Positions 1 through 10,371 of a DNA stretch of 64,000 bases are shown in pieces (the first letter of the stretch is position 1; every line of letters starts with the position of its first letter). The position numbers and the translations under genes were made by a program. The DNA is from Veillonellaceae bacterium. GTDB taxonomy: Bacteria; Bacillota; Negativicutes; Veillonellales; Veillonellaceae. The DNA is taken from NCBI GenBank assembly GCA_900766245.1, contig CAAFUR010000015.1:1-64000 (forward strand), in the 5' to 3' direction. The notes under the pieces are model-generated. The model was not told the DNA's origin. It worked only from the letters and a program-made list of their open reading frames with translations, and searched no databases.

Positions 1-123
1 ATCCTTGATAGGAATATCCAGCAACCGTTCCAATACTGCCTTACAAATGGATTTCTTTAGCATGACCTTTTGAAAGATAAAATTGTCCTGAATGGTCAGT
101 TCATCGAATGATTTAATACACAT
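1..123 (-). CDS. Rpn/PDDEXK family transposase-nuclease-like protein, N-terminal part only
   Basis: The minus strand opens with ATG at 121-123 and stays open to the window edge (41 codons). The N-terminus contains the motifs FDELTIQDNFIFQKVM and ICKAVLERLL, which is how Rpn-type recombination-promoting nucleases / PD-(D/E)XK transposase-like proteins usually begin. A GAGG ribosome-binding site lies six bases before the ATG. The nuclease core itself would lie outside the window, so activity cannot be judged. Many such genes are degenerate copies of mobile origin. The family call rests on motif memory of a short stretch. Confidence 0.6.
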   Translation of the reverse strand, partial: MCIKSFDELTIQDNFIFQKVMLKKSICKAVLERLLDIPIKD

Positions 124-271
124 ACAGCGCCTCACTTTCATTCTTACCAAAATTATACCACAATTACGTGCTAGGTCGGTAGACACACCTCCACTATATA
201 GTTGCACTTCTCCTTGAATCTTATCCTTCCTCTAAAATTTCCTAACAGTGAATATTTTCAAAAAAACAAAT

Positions 272-310
272 AAAAAGAACCACCTAGCACCTTGCCAAGT
301 GGTTTTTTAT
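272..310 (-). terminator. Rho-independent terminator after the 319-819 gene
   Basis: Read on the minus strand, AACCAC and GTGGTT (278-283 and 299-304) form the base of an imperfect hairpin with further TGC/GCA pairing inside, followed by a T-run opposite 272-276. It lies just past the stop of the gene at 319. The other side also carries a T-run, so it could work both ways. Confidence 0.6.
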
Positions 311-318
311 AATCCTAT

Positions 319-819
319 TCAAGTATTTTTATATCGATTCAGTGCCTCTAAGACTTTCATTTTATCTTGATGGCTCAGAAACTGTAAGCTAATAGGCACG
401 ATATATATACCACCCGTTTCTGTTTGCACATACAAGGTTTTCCAATCCTCTCCAAATCCCACGATGCCTTGATAATGAACAAAGGTCAAATATAAGTCTG
501 GTGCAAAAAAACGTTCAATTCGTTCTTTTACCAATATAGGGGTTCGTTTTAGAATGAGCCCTTCTGTAGCAATATAGACCTCCACATCGTCTTGTTGATA
601 CATGCGAAGTAAGGCGTAGGCAGATACCACCATAAGAAGAAGCATCCACATATTGAAGCTATGACCCAGTTCTCGATATAGAAGCACTCCACGATACACT
701 CCCCAAGCGGCGATAGCTGCATACACTAGTTGAAATCCCCATATCATAACAGAGGAATTATGTAATTCTTCTTGAATCGCTCCACAAGGAAACAGTTCTT
801 CTATTTCTTCACGTTTCAT
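319..819 (-). CDS. Small membrane protein of unknown function (166 aa)
   Basis: I do not recognise this family. The start at 817-819 is preferred because AGGAGAGG lies just before it; an earlier in-frame start has no such site. The protein has a short hydrophilic N-terminus, two closely spaced hydrophobic helices (about residues 25-45 and 53-70), then a soluble C-terminal part of roughly 90 residues with alternating hydrophobic residues suggesting beta strands. The general layout resembles small PH-like or YcxB-like membrane proteins, but no diagnostic motif was seen. It is a single-gene unit with its own terminator at 272-310. Confidence 0.6.
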   Translation of the reverse strand: MKREEIEELFPCGAIQEELHNSSVMIWGFQLVYAAIAAWGVYRGVLLYRELGHSFNMWMLLLMVVSAYALLRMYQQDDVEVYIATEGLILKRTPILVKERIERFFAPDLYLTFVHYQGIVGFGEDWKTLYVQTETGGIYIVPISLQFLSHQDKMKVLEALNRYKNT

Positions 820-943
820 AGTTCCTCTCCTAAATAGCACTCCAACCTCTATGTATTTCCACTCAACACCTCTATAGACAGCATCTACTTGTCTACCTTA
901 TACATATCCCACTATACTTCCTCACAACGTCTTAGTATACATG

Positions 944-990
944 ATTAAAAAGATGTAATGAAATGCTACATACGCATCTCATTACATCTT
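944..990 (-). terminator. Terminator of the glmS-trpS unit
   Basis: AAGATGTAATGA and TCATTACATCTT form a long, nearly perfect stem (about 950-990) around a short loop. On the minus strand it is followed by a T-run (944-949). It lies immediately after the trpS stop codon. Confidence 0.8.
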
Positions 991-994
991 ACTA

Positions 995-3822
<2,828 letters not shown>

Positions 3823-3859
3823 GGTATGTACCTCCTTGATTAATTCATTACTATTGCTT

Positions 3860-4001
3860 CTGAAAGTAGCCTTTGTGCACCTAGTTACCTTGGTGTTTTG
3901 CTCTACTCCTACGACTGAAGCTAGCCGAGAGGCATCCGCTGAATTTCGATACTCCTCTACCTCGTCCGCTGTGAAAGCTGTCTCTTTCCAGCGCTTGCGC
4001 T
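3860..4001 (-). promoter_or_regulatory. glmS ribozyme-riboswitch
   Basis: On the minus strand the glmS leader carries the recognisable core of the self-cleaving glmS ribozyme: a 5' GCGC helix (3991-4000), then GACGAGG, TATCGAA, GCGGATGCCTC and a downstream region containing GTAACTAGGTGCAC. These match the order seen in Bacillus and Thermoanaerobacter glmS ribozymes. The expected cleavage is just 5' of the GCGC, between 4001 and 4000. In known examples glucosamine-6-phosphate is the cofactor, and cleavage destabilises the mRNA. The 3' end at 3860 is approximate, placed after the last paired arm. Confidence 0.88.
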
Positions 4002-4094
4002 ATTCGCCTGTACGAATTTGGTTCCTCCTTTATCATTGTTTCGACAGTTCTTTTGACTATGCCTAAGTCTTTAAAAGTAGTCATAATCAGTAGT

Positions 4095-4124
4095 ATTATA
4101 CTTCATATGAGCCGTTACTGTAAA
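4095..4124 (-). promoter_or_regulatory. Predicted sigma-70-type promoter of glmS-trpS
   Basis: Minus-strand TTTACA (4119-4124) and TATAAT (4095-4100) are separated by 18 bases. Transcription would start about 85 bases upstream of the ribozyme cleavage site, as expected for a glmS leader. Confidence 0.65.
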
Positions 4125-4210
4125 GAAATAAACACATATCCCCCCAAAACATTGAAAGACACATGTTCTTATCACCGTACCTTGGTACTAACATATCCCT
4201 TAAATAGGCG

Positions 4211-4261
4211 AAAAGTAATATAGAGGAACGCCAACCTAAGTGTGTCAACATTCCTCTATTA
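4211..4261 (-). terminator. Probable terminator downstream of the mod operon
   Basis: AATAGAGGAA (minus strand, near 4251-4261) pairs with TTCCTCTATATT (near 4217-4228) around a 22-base loop, followed by TACTTTT. It lies about 190 bases after the modC stop. The long loop and interrupted T-run make this moderate evidence. Confidence 0.45.
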
Positions 4262-4318
4262 CGCTATTATACTATTATGCTTTTATTCTAGTTCTGCATA
4301 TCTTCATCGCCAATTCAT

Positions 4319-4400
4319 ATTGCCTATGTCACGATATGGAGTTTATCTACCGCAGTCGTATTGCCTATATTGTCATATGGGTTCATCTATGGCAGTCGTA
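4319..4400. repeat. Two imperfect tandem copies of a 41-bp unit
   Basis: Both copies begin ATTGCCTAT and end GCAGTCGT (4319-4359 and 4360-4399), with shared ATATGG and TCATCTA-like interiors; the copies differ at about ten positions. No open reading frame spans them. They fill part of the stretch between modC and the hairpin at 4211-4261. The rest of 4262-4449 shows nothing further that I can support. Confidence 0.7.
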
Positions 4401-4449
4401 TTCCTTAGAAGCTGAACTGGCCAATTCACCTTATAAACCCGCCTTCCCC

Positions 4450-5073
4450 TTACGCCTCTTCTGCAATCATCCCATCACGACATACTAGTCGATGATTCCC
4501 TACCGCAGCAGCCTCTTCTTCACTGTGCGTGACCCATAAGCAAGGGATAGCCCATTCAGAAATAATAGCTACTAAATCTTGTTGCAACTGAGCACGTAAG
4601 TTCACATCTAACGCCGTAAGCGGTTCGTCTAGGATAAGTAACACTGGTTTTGAGTACAGTGCTCGTCCTAAGGCCACCCGTTGTTGCTCCCCACCAGATA
4701 AGCCTTTGGCTTTCTTCTTAAGATGTGGTGTCAATCGCAAACGCTCCACAATATGATCGAATAGCTCTGGAGAACCTTGTTTACTATACCGAATATTCTC
4801 CTCTACCGTCATATGGGGAAATACAATATTGCCTTGTGGCATATAGCCAATGTGTCGTTCTTGGGTAGGTACGCCTGTTCCCTTTTCGAACCATACCTCA
4901 TTATTGGCTGTAATCCTACCTTCTTTTGGTGTCAACAATCCACACAAAGCTTTCAAAAATGTAGATTTTCCACTTCCAGAAGGGCCCATCAATGTAGTAA
5001 TACCTTCTTGTAATGTACCTTGGGCTTTCACAACAAAAGTACCTCGTTCTATGACGATATCAAAGGAAATCAT
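4450..5073 (-). CDS. modC: Molybdate ABC transporter ATP-binding protein
   Basis: Cytoplasmic ATPase that energises ModB. Walker A GPSGSGKST, Q-loop MPQGN, signature LSGGEQQRVALGRAL and Walker B LLILDEP are all present. At 207 residues it lacks the C-terminal MOP/TOBE molybdate-binding domain of E. coli ModC (about 350 residues), so it is a short form. It starts 10 bases after modB with an AAGGAGG site and is the last gene of modA-modB-modC. The substrate is inferred from modA and modB; other oxyanions such as tungstate cannot be excluded. Confidence 0.88.
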   Translation of the reverse strand: MISFDIVIERGTFVVKAQGTLQEGITTLMGPSGSGKSTFLKALCGLLTPKEGRITANNEVWFEKGTGVPTQERHIGYMPQGNIVFPHMTVEENIRYSKQGSPELFDHIVERLRLTPHLKKKAKGLSGGEQQRVALGRALYSKPVLLILDEPLTALDVNLRAQLQQDLVAIISEWAIPCLWVTHSEEEAAAVGNHRLVCRDGMIAEEA

Positions 5074-5082
5074 AGTACCTCC

Positions 5083-5742
5083 TTACCGATTTGAGAAGAG
5101 GGAACCTTTGGTTAGACCTTGAATGGCCCACACAAGCCCCAATGTTAATACACAAATATAAATCACCAATTCAAATGCACCGCTATAATCACCAAATTCT
5201 ACGAGAGAATAAATGGCTAATGGCATCGTTCTTGTGACACCTGGAATATTTCCAGCAATCAATATGGTAGCACCGAACTCACCAAGTCCACGCGCAAAGG
5301 ATAGAATAGAACCACTGAGGATCCCTTTCCACGCCAAAGGCAAGGAAATCGACCAGAACACGCGAAACTCGGAGGCTCCCAAGGTGCGAGCTACATCTTC
5401 CATATCGCTATCAATGGCAGCTAAGGCTGTTCGCACTGATTGATAAAATAATGGAAAGCTCACCACTGCAGATGCTATAATAGCTCCTATCTTAGAGAAA
5501 ACTATACGAATTCCGTGTGCCTCTAACCAAGCGCCAAAAGCATTACCTGGGGAGAATATGATGAGTAGCACAAAGCCTAATACTACCGGTGGTAATACCA
5601 AAGGCAGTGTAAAAAAGGAATCAATTAAGGATTTCCCTGGAAAGGCATAGTGTTTCATCACATAGTTCAAACTTAGCCCAAAAATAGCGTTAACTATAAG
5701 TGCTATGAATGCGACTTCTATGGATAACTGTAAAGCTATCAT
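5083..5742 (-). CDS. modB: Molybdate ABC transporter permease
   Basis: Inner-membrane channel subunit of the molybdate importer. The 219-residue protein has about five to six hydrophobic helices and the cytoplasmic EAA loop in the form SISLPLAWKGILSGSILSFA followed by ARGLGEFGAT, which is typical of ModB. The ATG overlaps the modA stop as ATGA (5739-5742), indicating translational coupling. Length is normal for the family. Confidence 0.92.
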   Translation of the reverse strand: MIALQLSIEVAFIALIVNAIFGLSLNYVMKHYAFPGKSLIDSFFTLPLVLPPVVLGFVLLIIFSPGNAFGAWLEAHGIRIVFSKIGAIIASAVVSFPLFYQSVRTALAAIDSDMEDVARTLGASEFRVFWSISLPLAWKGILSGSILSFARGLGEFGATILIAGNIPGVTRTMPLAIYSLVEFGDYSGAFELVIYICVLTLGLVWAIQGLTKGSLFSNR

Positions 5743-6530
5743 TTTTTAGTAGGCTCAGCGAAGCCCCATTTAGCCAATACTTCGCTAGCTTCTTTACTTG
5801 TTAGGAACGCATAGAAATCTTCTGTTAATTTATTTTGGTTCTTTTTCACCACACCGATAGGATACTCAATTGGTGCATGTAATTTAGCATCCACTGTAGC
5901 AGAAATATCTACTTTATCTTTCAATGCCAATGCATCAGTTTTATATACAAATCCTACATCAGCTGCGCCTTCAGCAATATACGCACCGACTGCTTTTACA
6001 TCTTTCGCAAATACAATGTTCGGTTCTACTGCATCCCACAAATTAGCTTTTGTTAAAGATTCTTTCGCATATTTGCCAGCTGGCACTGTTTCTACTGTAC
6101 CGATAGCTACGCGTTTTGCATTCGCAATATTGTCTAATGTCACAGCCTCTTTACCTTTTGGTACTATCATTACCAATGTGTTGGCTACGAATGGGCGAAT
6201 ATTATCCATTAAACCTTTTTCATTCAATTGATCCATATTCTTTTTGTTCGCAGAAATAAAGATACTGGATGGCGCACCCTCTTCAATTTGTTGACGCAAA
6301 GTGCCAGAACCTGCATAGACAATATTCACTTGTTCAGGTTTTAAGTTATGTTTTTTCACATAGTCTGCTTTTAACTCTTCCAATGCCCCTTGCATACTAG
6401 CTGCTGCAGATACAGTGATAGTTTCATTCGTGGATGGTGCTGTAGATGTTGTTGCCCCTTGTTGTCCACCGCAGCCAGCTAATGCTAGCATACCTGCCAT
6501 AACTAAACCCATTAACCAATTACGCTTCAT
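5739..6530 (-). CDS. modA: Molybdate-binding lipoprotein
   Basis: Solute-binding protein of the ModABC importer. The start at 6528-6530 is chosen because GGAGG precedes it and because it yields a clean lipoprotein signal (MKRNWLMGLVMAGMLALAGC, lipobox LAGC); an upstream in-frame ATG adds 28 residues with no ribosome-binding site. The mature part shows the ModA start TVSAAASMQGALEEL and YAGSGTLRQQIEEGAP, including the conserved Ser and Thr-type oxyanion ligands. The mature protein would be anchored in the inner membrane on the periplasmic side. First gene of the operon. Confidence 0.93.
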   Translation of the reverse strand: MKRNWLMGLVMAGMLALAGCGGQQGATTSTAPSTNETITVSAAASMQGALEELKADYVKKHNLKPEQVNIVYAGSGTLRQQIEEGAPSSIFISANKKNMDQLNEKGLMDNIRPFVANTLVMIVPKGKEAVTLDNIANAKRVAIGTVETVPAGKYAKESLTKANLWDAVEPNIVFAKDVKAVGAYIAEGAADVGFVYKTDALALKDKVDISATVDAKLHAPIEYPIGVVKKNQNKLTEDFYAFLTSKEASEVLAKWGFAEPTKK

Positions 6531-6585
6531 AATGATATCCTCCCTAATTAAAATATATACACTTAGAAGCTTACTACATATTCTC

Positions 6586-6614
6586 ATTATACTAGAAAAA
6601 CAACACTGCGCCAA
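6586..6614 (-). promoter_or_regulatory. Predicted promoter of modABC
   Basis: Minus-strand TTGGCG (6609-6614) and TATAAT (6586-6591) with the optimal 17-base spacer, 55 bases upstream of the modA ATG. No ModE-type palindrome was recognised around it. Confidence 0.65.
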
Positions 6615-6623
6615 ATAATTTTA

Positions 6624-6649
6624 GTCACATGTGGTACAATAGATGTGAC
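6624..6649 (+). promoter_or_regulatory. Inverted repeat GTCACAT-N12-ATGTGAC overlapping a -10-like box
   Basis: Perfect 7-base arms (6624-6630 and 6643-6649) enclose TACAAT (6635-6640), a plausible -10 for the transporter gene at 6679. The arms resemble a dimeric activator or repressor site of the CRP/FNR kind, turned outward. Function is inferred from position only. Confidence 0.4.
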
Positions 6650-6678
6650 AACTATACTACATAAGGAGGCTATGCATT

Positions 6679-7659
6679 ATGGAATTATTTTTTCACATCA
6701 TACTGACTAGTATCGTCCCCATCCTATTACTCACACTGATGGGGGTTCTCTTAGACCGATGGTTTCACCTCGATTTACGAACGCTAAGCAAACTGAACTT
6801 TTATTTATTTTTACCAGCCTATATTTTGAAATCCTTTTATGTCACCGATTTAACCCATGAAAGTTTTGAAATATTCGCCTGTGCTTTCATTATCTTATTT
6901 GCCAACTCCGCCCTAGCTGGCATCGTAGCAAAATGGCAAGGCTATGACTTAGGAAAAACAGAAATTGTTCGCAATGCAGTGATGTTTTCCAACATTGGTA
7001 ACTTAGGAGTAGCCTTAGGGACTTTCGTCTTTGCCAATGATCCATACATCATCGATGGATCTACCCCCTATTTACATGATGGGGTTATCGCCATTATCGC
7101 TACTTTTATTATCCAAACTGTGTTCTGTAACTCTTTAGGATTTTATCAAGCTGGCAAAGGAAAATTAACCACCGCAGAATCTTTGCGTACCATCTTACAT
7201 ATTCCTATTATGTATTGTGTGCCTATCTCGATTATCGCCCATTATTATATCCCTATCGACTTCACACAGACCATTATATGGGGACCCTTAGATATTTTCG
7301 GTCGTTGCTTTGTAGGCGCTGCTATGCTCACCCTAGGGGTACAGTTGAACCGTACACCTTGGAACTTCATCAAGAAAGATGTGATGATTACTTCTTTCCT
7401 GCGGTTAATTGCAGGTCCTCTGTTGGCCCTCATTGTAGTACTTCCTGTAACTATGTACTACACACCATTAAGTGCTATTGCAGCGCAAAGTATTATCATC
7501 GCTTACGCAGTCCCATCAGCCGTAAACACCGCTCTTATGGCTGTGGAAATGAACAACAATCCAGAACTAGCTACACAAATTGTACTAGCCACTACAGTTC
7601 TTTCTTCTTTCACCATGCCACTGGCAATTTTATTGGCCTACTATGTATTTCCCTTATAA
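6679..7659 (+). CDS. AEC (auxin efflux carrier) family permease
   Basis: Inner-membrane transporter of 326 residues with about ten hydrophobic helices arranged as two five-helix halves. SIVPILLLTLMGVLLDR at the N-terminus, NAVMFSNIGNLGVALG in the middle and a final AVPSAVNTALMAVEMN followed by a hydrophobic helix are typical of bacterial AEC proteins such as malate permeases and YfdV-like carriers. The substrate cannot be read from sequence; organic acids are the usual guess. AAGGAGG lies before the ATG. It is divergent from modABC and appears to be a single-gene unit. Confidence 0.85.
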   Translation: MELFFHIILTSIVPILLLTLMGVLLDRWFHLDLRTLSKLNFYLFLPAYILKSFYVTDLTHESFEIFACAFIILFANSALAGIVAKWQGYDLGKTEIVRNAVMFSNIGNLGVALGTFVFANDPYIIDGSTPYLHDGVIAIIATFIIQTVFCNSLGFYQAGKGKLTTAESLRTILHIPIMYCVPISIIAHYYIPIDFTQTIIWGPLDIFGRCFVGAAMLTLGVQLNRTPWNFIKKDVMITSFLRLIAGPLLALIVVLPVTMYYTPLSAIAAQSIIIAYAVPSAVNTALMAVEMNNNPELATQIVLATTVLSSFTMPLAILLAYYVFPL

Positions 7660-7733
7660 CGAATACTATGATAAGTCAATTCAACTACGCATGATAAACA
7701 AGATTAGCTTATACAGACACACTACATTAATTC

Positions 7734-7765
7734 TGTCTAAATGACGTATAAACGCTATTTAGACA
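7734..7765. other. Hairpin of unknown role downstream of the AEC gene
   Basis: TGTCTAAAT and ATTTAGACA form nine perfect pairs around a 14-base loop. No T-run follows on either strand, so it is not a clear terminator; it could stabilise the transcript end or be an operator. Confidence 0.4.
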
Positions 7766-7845
7766 AAGAACATAGTGGTCTAGATACGTACCCATACACA
7801 AGAGATACTATGATATATTCTGTCCTCACATAAAAACATACAATA

Positions 7846-7895
7846 ATAAAACCCTATTCAACACTACATCAGTACAATGTTGAATAGGGTTTTCC
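7846..7895. terminator. Bidirectional terminator
   Basis: AAACCCTATTCAACA and TGTTGAATAGGGTTT (7848-7862 and 7879-7893) form a 15-bp stem with A-run on the left and T-run on the right. It lies between the convergent AEC (plus) and arsR (minus) genes. Confidence 0.8.
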
Positions 7896-7898
7896 ATG

Positions 7899-7927
7899 CA
7901 AAAAGGGCTGCTTTCGCAACCCTTCTA
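7899..7927 (-). terminator. Terminator of the arsR gene
   Basis: On the minus strand AAGGGTTGC-GAAA-GCAGCCCTT is followed by TTT. A GAAA tetraloop caps the stem. It lies 12 bases after the arsR stop. Confidence 0.75.
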
Positions 7928-7939
7928 CATGTTCTACAC

Positions 7940-8236
7940 TTATTGATGTCCCACGTGTTCTAATCCTTGACGAATAAGAACAATTACATGGTCATCATTT
8001 AAGCGATACCAAGCTGTTTTTCCTTCTTTTCTAAATGTTACAAGTCTTGCTTGACGCAACACACGCAACTGATGAGATATAGCTGACTGGCCCATATCCA
8101 TAGCATCTGCAATTTCAGTTACACACATTTCTTTCTGAAGCAGATGTCTAACAATACGCAACCGCGTTGGATCACCAAGGACCTTAAATAGTTCAGCTAA
8201 CAATTGTGTTTCCAACTCTTGTTGATTTGTTTCCAT
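7940..8236 (-). CDS. ArsR/SmtB-family metal-sensing repressor, CzrA-like
   Basis: A 98-residue winged-helix dimeric repressor. The recognition helix region is AMDMGQSAISHQLRVLRQARLV. The alpha-5 helix carries D81-x-H83 and H94-x2-H97; the spacing of 11 and 14 residues from the first His is exactly that of the zinc/cobalt site of CzrA (D84, H86, H97, H100). The alpha-3 CxC pair of arsenic/cadmium sensors is absent (EMCVTE has one Cys). It is therefore likely a zinc-type sensor that leaves DNA when metal binds. No metal transporter lies next to it, so its target is unknown. Confidence 0.87.
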   Translation of the reverse strand: METNQQELETQLLAELFKVLGDPTRLRIVRHLLQKEMCVTEIADAMDMGQSAISHQLRVLRQARLVTFRKEGKTAWYRLNDDHVIVLIRQGLEHVGHQ

Positions 8237-8268
8237 CTTAACCTCGCTATCATATAGTAGTCCGTCCT

Positions 8269-8898
8269 CTAATTAGAGTTCGGTATTACTATTATATCAT
8301 CTTTTTCTTGTTCTGTATCACCAATTTTTTCCAAAAGAACTCGTGAATCTTTTTCTTGATCCACTACGCTCTCTGGCGTAGCTAATTCCAATGGTACCCC
8401 CTTGGCATAAACACCAGTGACGACTCCATAGCCATCACGTAATTTTAAGGTGCCAATTAAAGTACCACGATAATTGGTATAAAACTTACTATCTACCTTG
8501 CTAAGGTCTACTTTCACACGATTGAAAGGAATTGAAAACTCCACTACACCATGATCAAATCGTTTCACATTAGCCCGAATGTATTCTTGATCTTTTGGAG
8601 TTTCATCAGTGGCGGATACCACTTGCAATACACCAGACTGTTTAGGTGTTACAACAATATATACTTCATGTCCTACTTCTGGAGTTTGCTTCCCTTCCCA
8701 ATTCGCATAAGACCCTAAAAACTCTATCTCTAAGTAATCTGACGGAACCCATCCAATATGTCGACTTACTTTCACGGGCCATTGGTATTCCGCACCACCT
8801 TGCAATAAGGTTGTATATCGTTGTTGAATGTAAAATTGACTTAGCAAGGCAACAATCGCAGCAAGAGCAAAGAAAATCCACTTTTGATATTTCATCAT
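8269..8898 (-). CDS. GDYXXLXY-domain protein (209 aa)
   Basis: One N-terminal membrane helix (about residues 5-24) precedes an extracytoplasmic domain. The segment SDYLEIEFLGSY is the GDYXXLXY-type motif that names this family, and the domain then runs as beta strands. Function in the family is not known. It begins within the stop of the DUF2157 gene (ATGA at 8895-8898), and its ribosome-binding site is made by the last codons of that gene, so the two are translationally coupled. This pairing is common in other bacteria. The C-terminal tail is acidic. Confidence 0.75.
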   Translation of the reverse strand: MMKYQKWIFFALAAIVALLSQFYIQQRYTTLLQGGAEYQWPVKVSRHIGWVPSDYLEIEFLGSYANWEGKQTPEVGHEVYIVVTPKQSGVLQVVSATDETPKDQEYIRANVKRFDHGVVEFSIPFNRVKVDLSKVDSKFYTNYRGTLIGTLKLRDGYGVVTGVYAKGVPLELATPESVVDQEKDSRVLLEKIGDTEQEKDDIIVIPNSN

Positions 8899-10319
8899 TC
8901 TTCCTCCTTCATAGCTACCTCTGATTCTACGATTTTAGTTTCCTCTATCACAGTTTTCTCTTCCGTCGGTGTTTCCAAAGCTGATACATCTGCTACCTGC
9001 CGACGTGCTTGTCGAACACGTTGATTCATCGTAGCACGTTGTTTCCCTTTTCGCCATAAATAAATGGCATTAATTCCTAGTACAATAATACCTAGCACTA
9101 AGAAGGATACGCCTCGTTCTACAAAGGTAAAGCTAGGGTCAAAGAAACGAGCCCCAAACATAGCTATCAAAGTCAAAATGCTGCTATTTAATAAACTTAC
9201 CTTTTTCACCAAAGTGCCACGAATAAACGTCCCTAAAGCTGCTACTAACACATAAGCATTAAATAAAATGGATGTCAAAATAGGAGTCGCTCCAGATACA
9301 GTGACAATATAACATCCAAAGACAACGAACGGAATTAGTCCAATACAGCTTTCAATACGTTTTGCCAATACCAAACGACGTAACACAAGAAATGCTACAC
9401 CTAGGCTCAGTAACATACAAAGCCATAACCACCATACCATGGTGCTTTCACCGATGCGAATCCACGTACTGATGTACGTACCTTCCACAATGGTATACAG
9501 TAAGGCAATAGCACCTACCCCCTTACAAGGTAAGGCTAAGAGGGTTATTTTCTTTTCTAATGTGCCTAGTCCATAAGTAACGGCGCCTAATACACTGATA
9601 AAAAATAGATTCATTTGCGGTTCATAGGTGGATAAGGTGAAAAATACTTCTCCAAAAATGGCACCTACAAATGCCCATGACACAGACACTAATAAAGGGT
9701 CTTTCACCTGTTGATACTGACCAAAACGACGTATATAATATGGCACTGCTACTAGTAACAGTCCACCTACAGCAGCCGGTCCTACCCACGCATTCAAAGG
9801 ATGACTGGAGAAACTCCAGCCTAAGACGCCAATAAGGTACAAAATCATCCCCAATGCTGAATCTAGGATATAAATGATAGGCAAAGAACAACACAGGATA
9901 ATCAGCACATATAATCCCATGTGTTCCCCTGTATAATAGGTATCTTCCACTAATAAGGTTGACGTCGTTAAAATTGCCATATAGATAACTGTAATGGCCT
10001 CGGCAACCATACTCGCTGGCTTGGCTTTCCAAACACCGACCCCTACAATGGCGATTGCCAGTAATAAGATGACTAATGACCAGTCAAAGCGTCCATTCGG
10101 GGAAAATCCATACCAATAGCCTGCAAAGAGCAAAATAATCCCCAGCAAAATGAGCGCAGCGCCCCCTAACACGGTGATAAGTCGCGTCCAAGATGGCCCC
10201 TCTTTAGGAATAAAACCATACTTAGCCTGTAGCCGTTGGCTTTGTTCTTCTGAAATTAGACCTTCCTCACGCCATTGCTCAAGTTCTTCATGTAACCAAC
10301 GTATATGTTGTATATTCAT
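8895..10319 (-). CDS. DUF2157 polytopic membrane protein
   Basis: A 474-residue membrane protein. The cytoplasmic N-terminus (WLHEELEQWREEGLISEEQSQRLQ, split here as WLHEELEQW and GLISEEQSQRL) is the signature of DUF2157, followed by about 12 to 14 hydrophobic helices and an acidic, charged C-terminal tail. The start at 10317-10319 is preferred: GGAG lies seven bases before it. An ATG four codons upstream sits inside the T-run of the preceding terminator and has no ribosome-binding site. Role unknown; it is coupled to the GDYXXLXY gene. Confidence 0.78.
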   Translation of the reverse strand: MNIQHIRWLHEELEQWREEGLISEEQSQRLQAKYGFIPKEGPSWTRLITVLGGAALILLGIILLFAGYWYGFSPNGRFDWSLVILLLAIAIVGVGVWKAKPASMVAEAITVIYMAILTTSTLLVEDTYYTGEHMGLYVLIILCCSLPIIYILDSALGMILYLIGVLGWSFSSHPLNAWVGPAAVGGLLLVAVPYYIRRFGQYQQVKDPLLVSVSWAFVGAIFGEVFFTLSTYEPQMNLFFISVLGAVTYGLGTLEKKITLLALPCKGVGAIALLYTIVEGTYISTWIRIGESTMVWWLWLCMLLSLGVAFLVLRRLVLAKRIESCIGLIPFVVFGCYIVTVSGATPILTSILFNAYVLVAALGTFIRGTLVKKVSLLNSSILTLIAMFGARFFDPSFTFVERGVSFLVLGIIVLGINAIYLWRKGKQRATMNQRVRQARRQVADVSALETPTEEKTVIEETKIVESEVAMKEEE

Positions 10320-10331
10320 ATATTTCTCCAT

Positions 10332-10363
10332 AAAAAAAGGCTTTGCTCAGAGAACAAAGCCTT
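10332..10363 (-). terminator. Terminator of the UspA gene
   Basis: On the minus strand AAGGCTTTG and CAAAGCCTT pair perfectly (10355-10363 with 10337-10345) and are followed by seven T. The following DUF2157 gene starts immediately after, so it must rely on read-through or a promoter close to this site. Confidence 0.85.
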
Positions 10364-10371
10364 GTATCCTA

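Noticed and set aside
3881..4084. 67-codon minus-strand frame in the glmS leader
   Set aside because: It runs straight through the glmS ribozyme core, and its composition follows the ribozyme sequence. No family match and no convincing ribosome-binding site.
9622..10032. 136-codon minus-strand frame inside the DUF2157 gene
   Set aside because: It overlaps the membrane helices of DUF2157 in another frame and has no ribosome-binding site.
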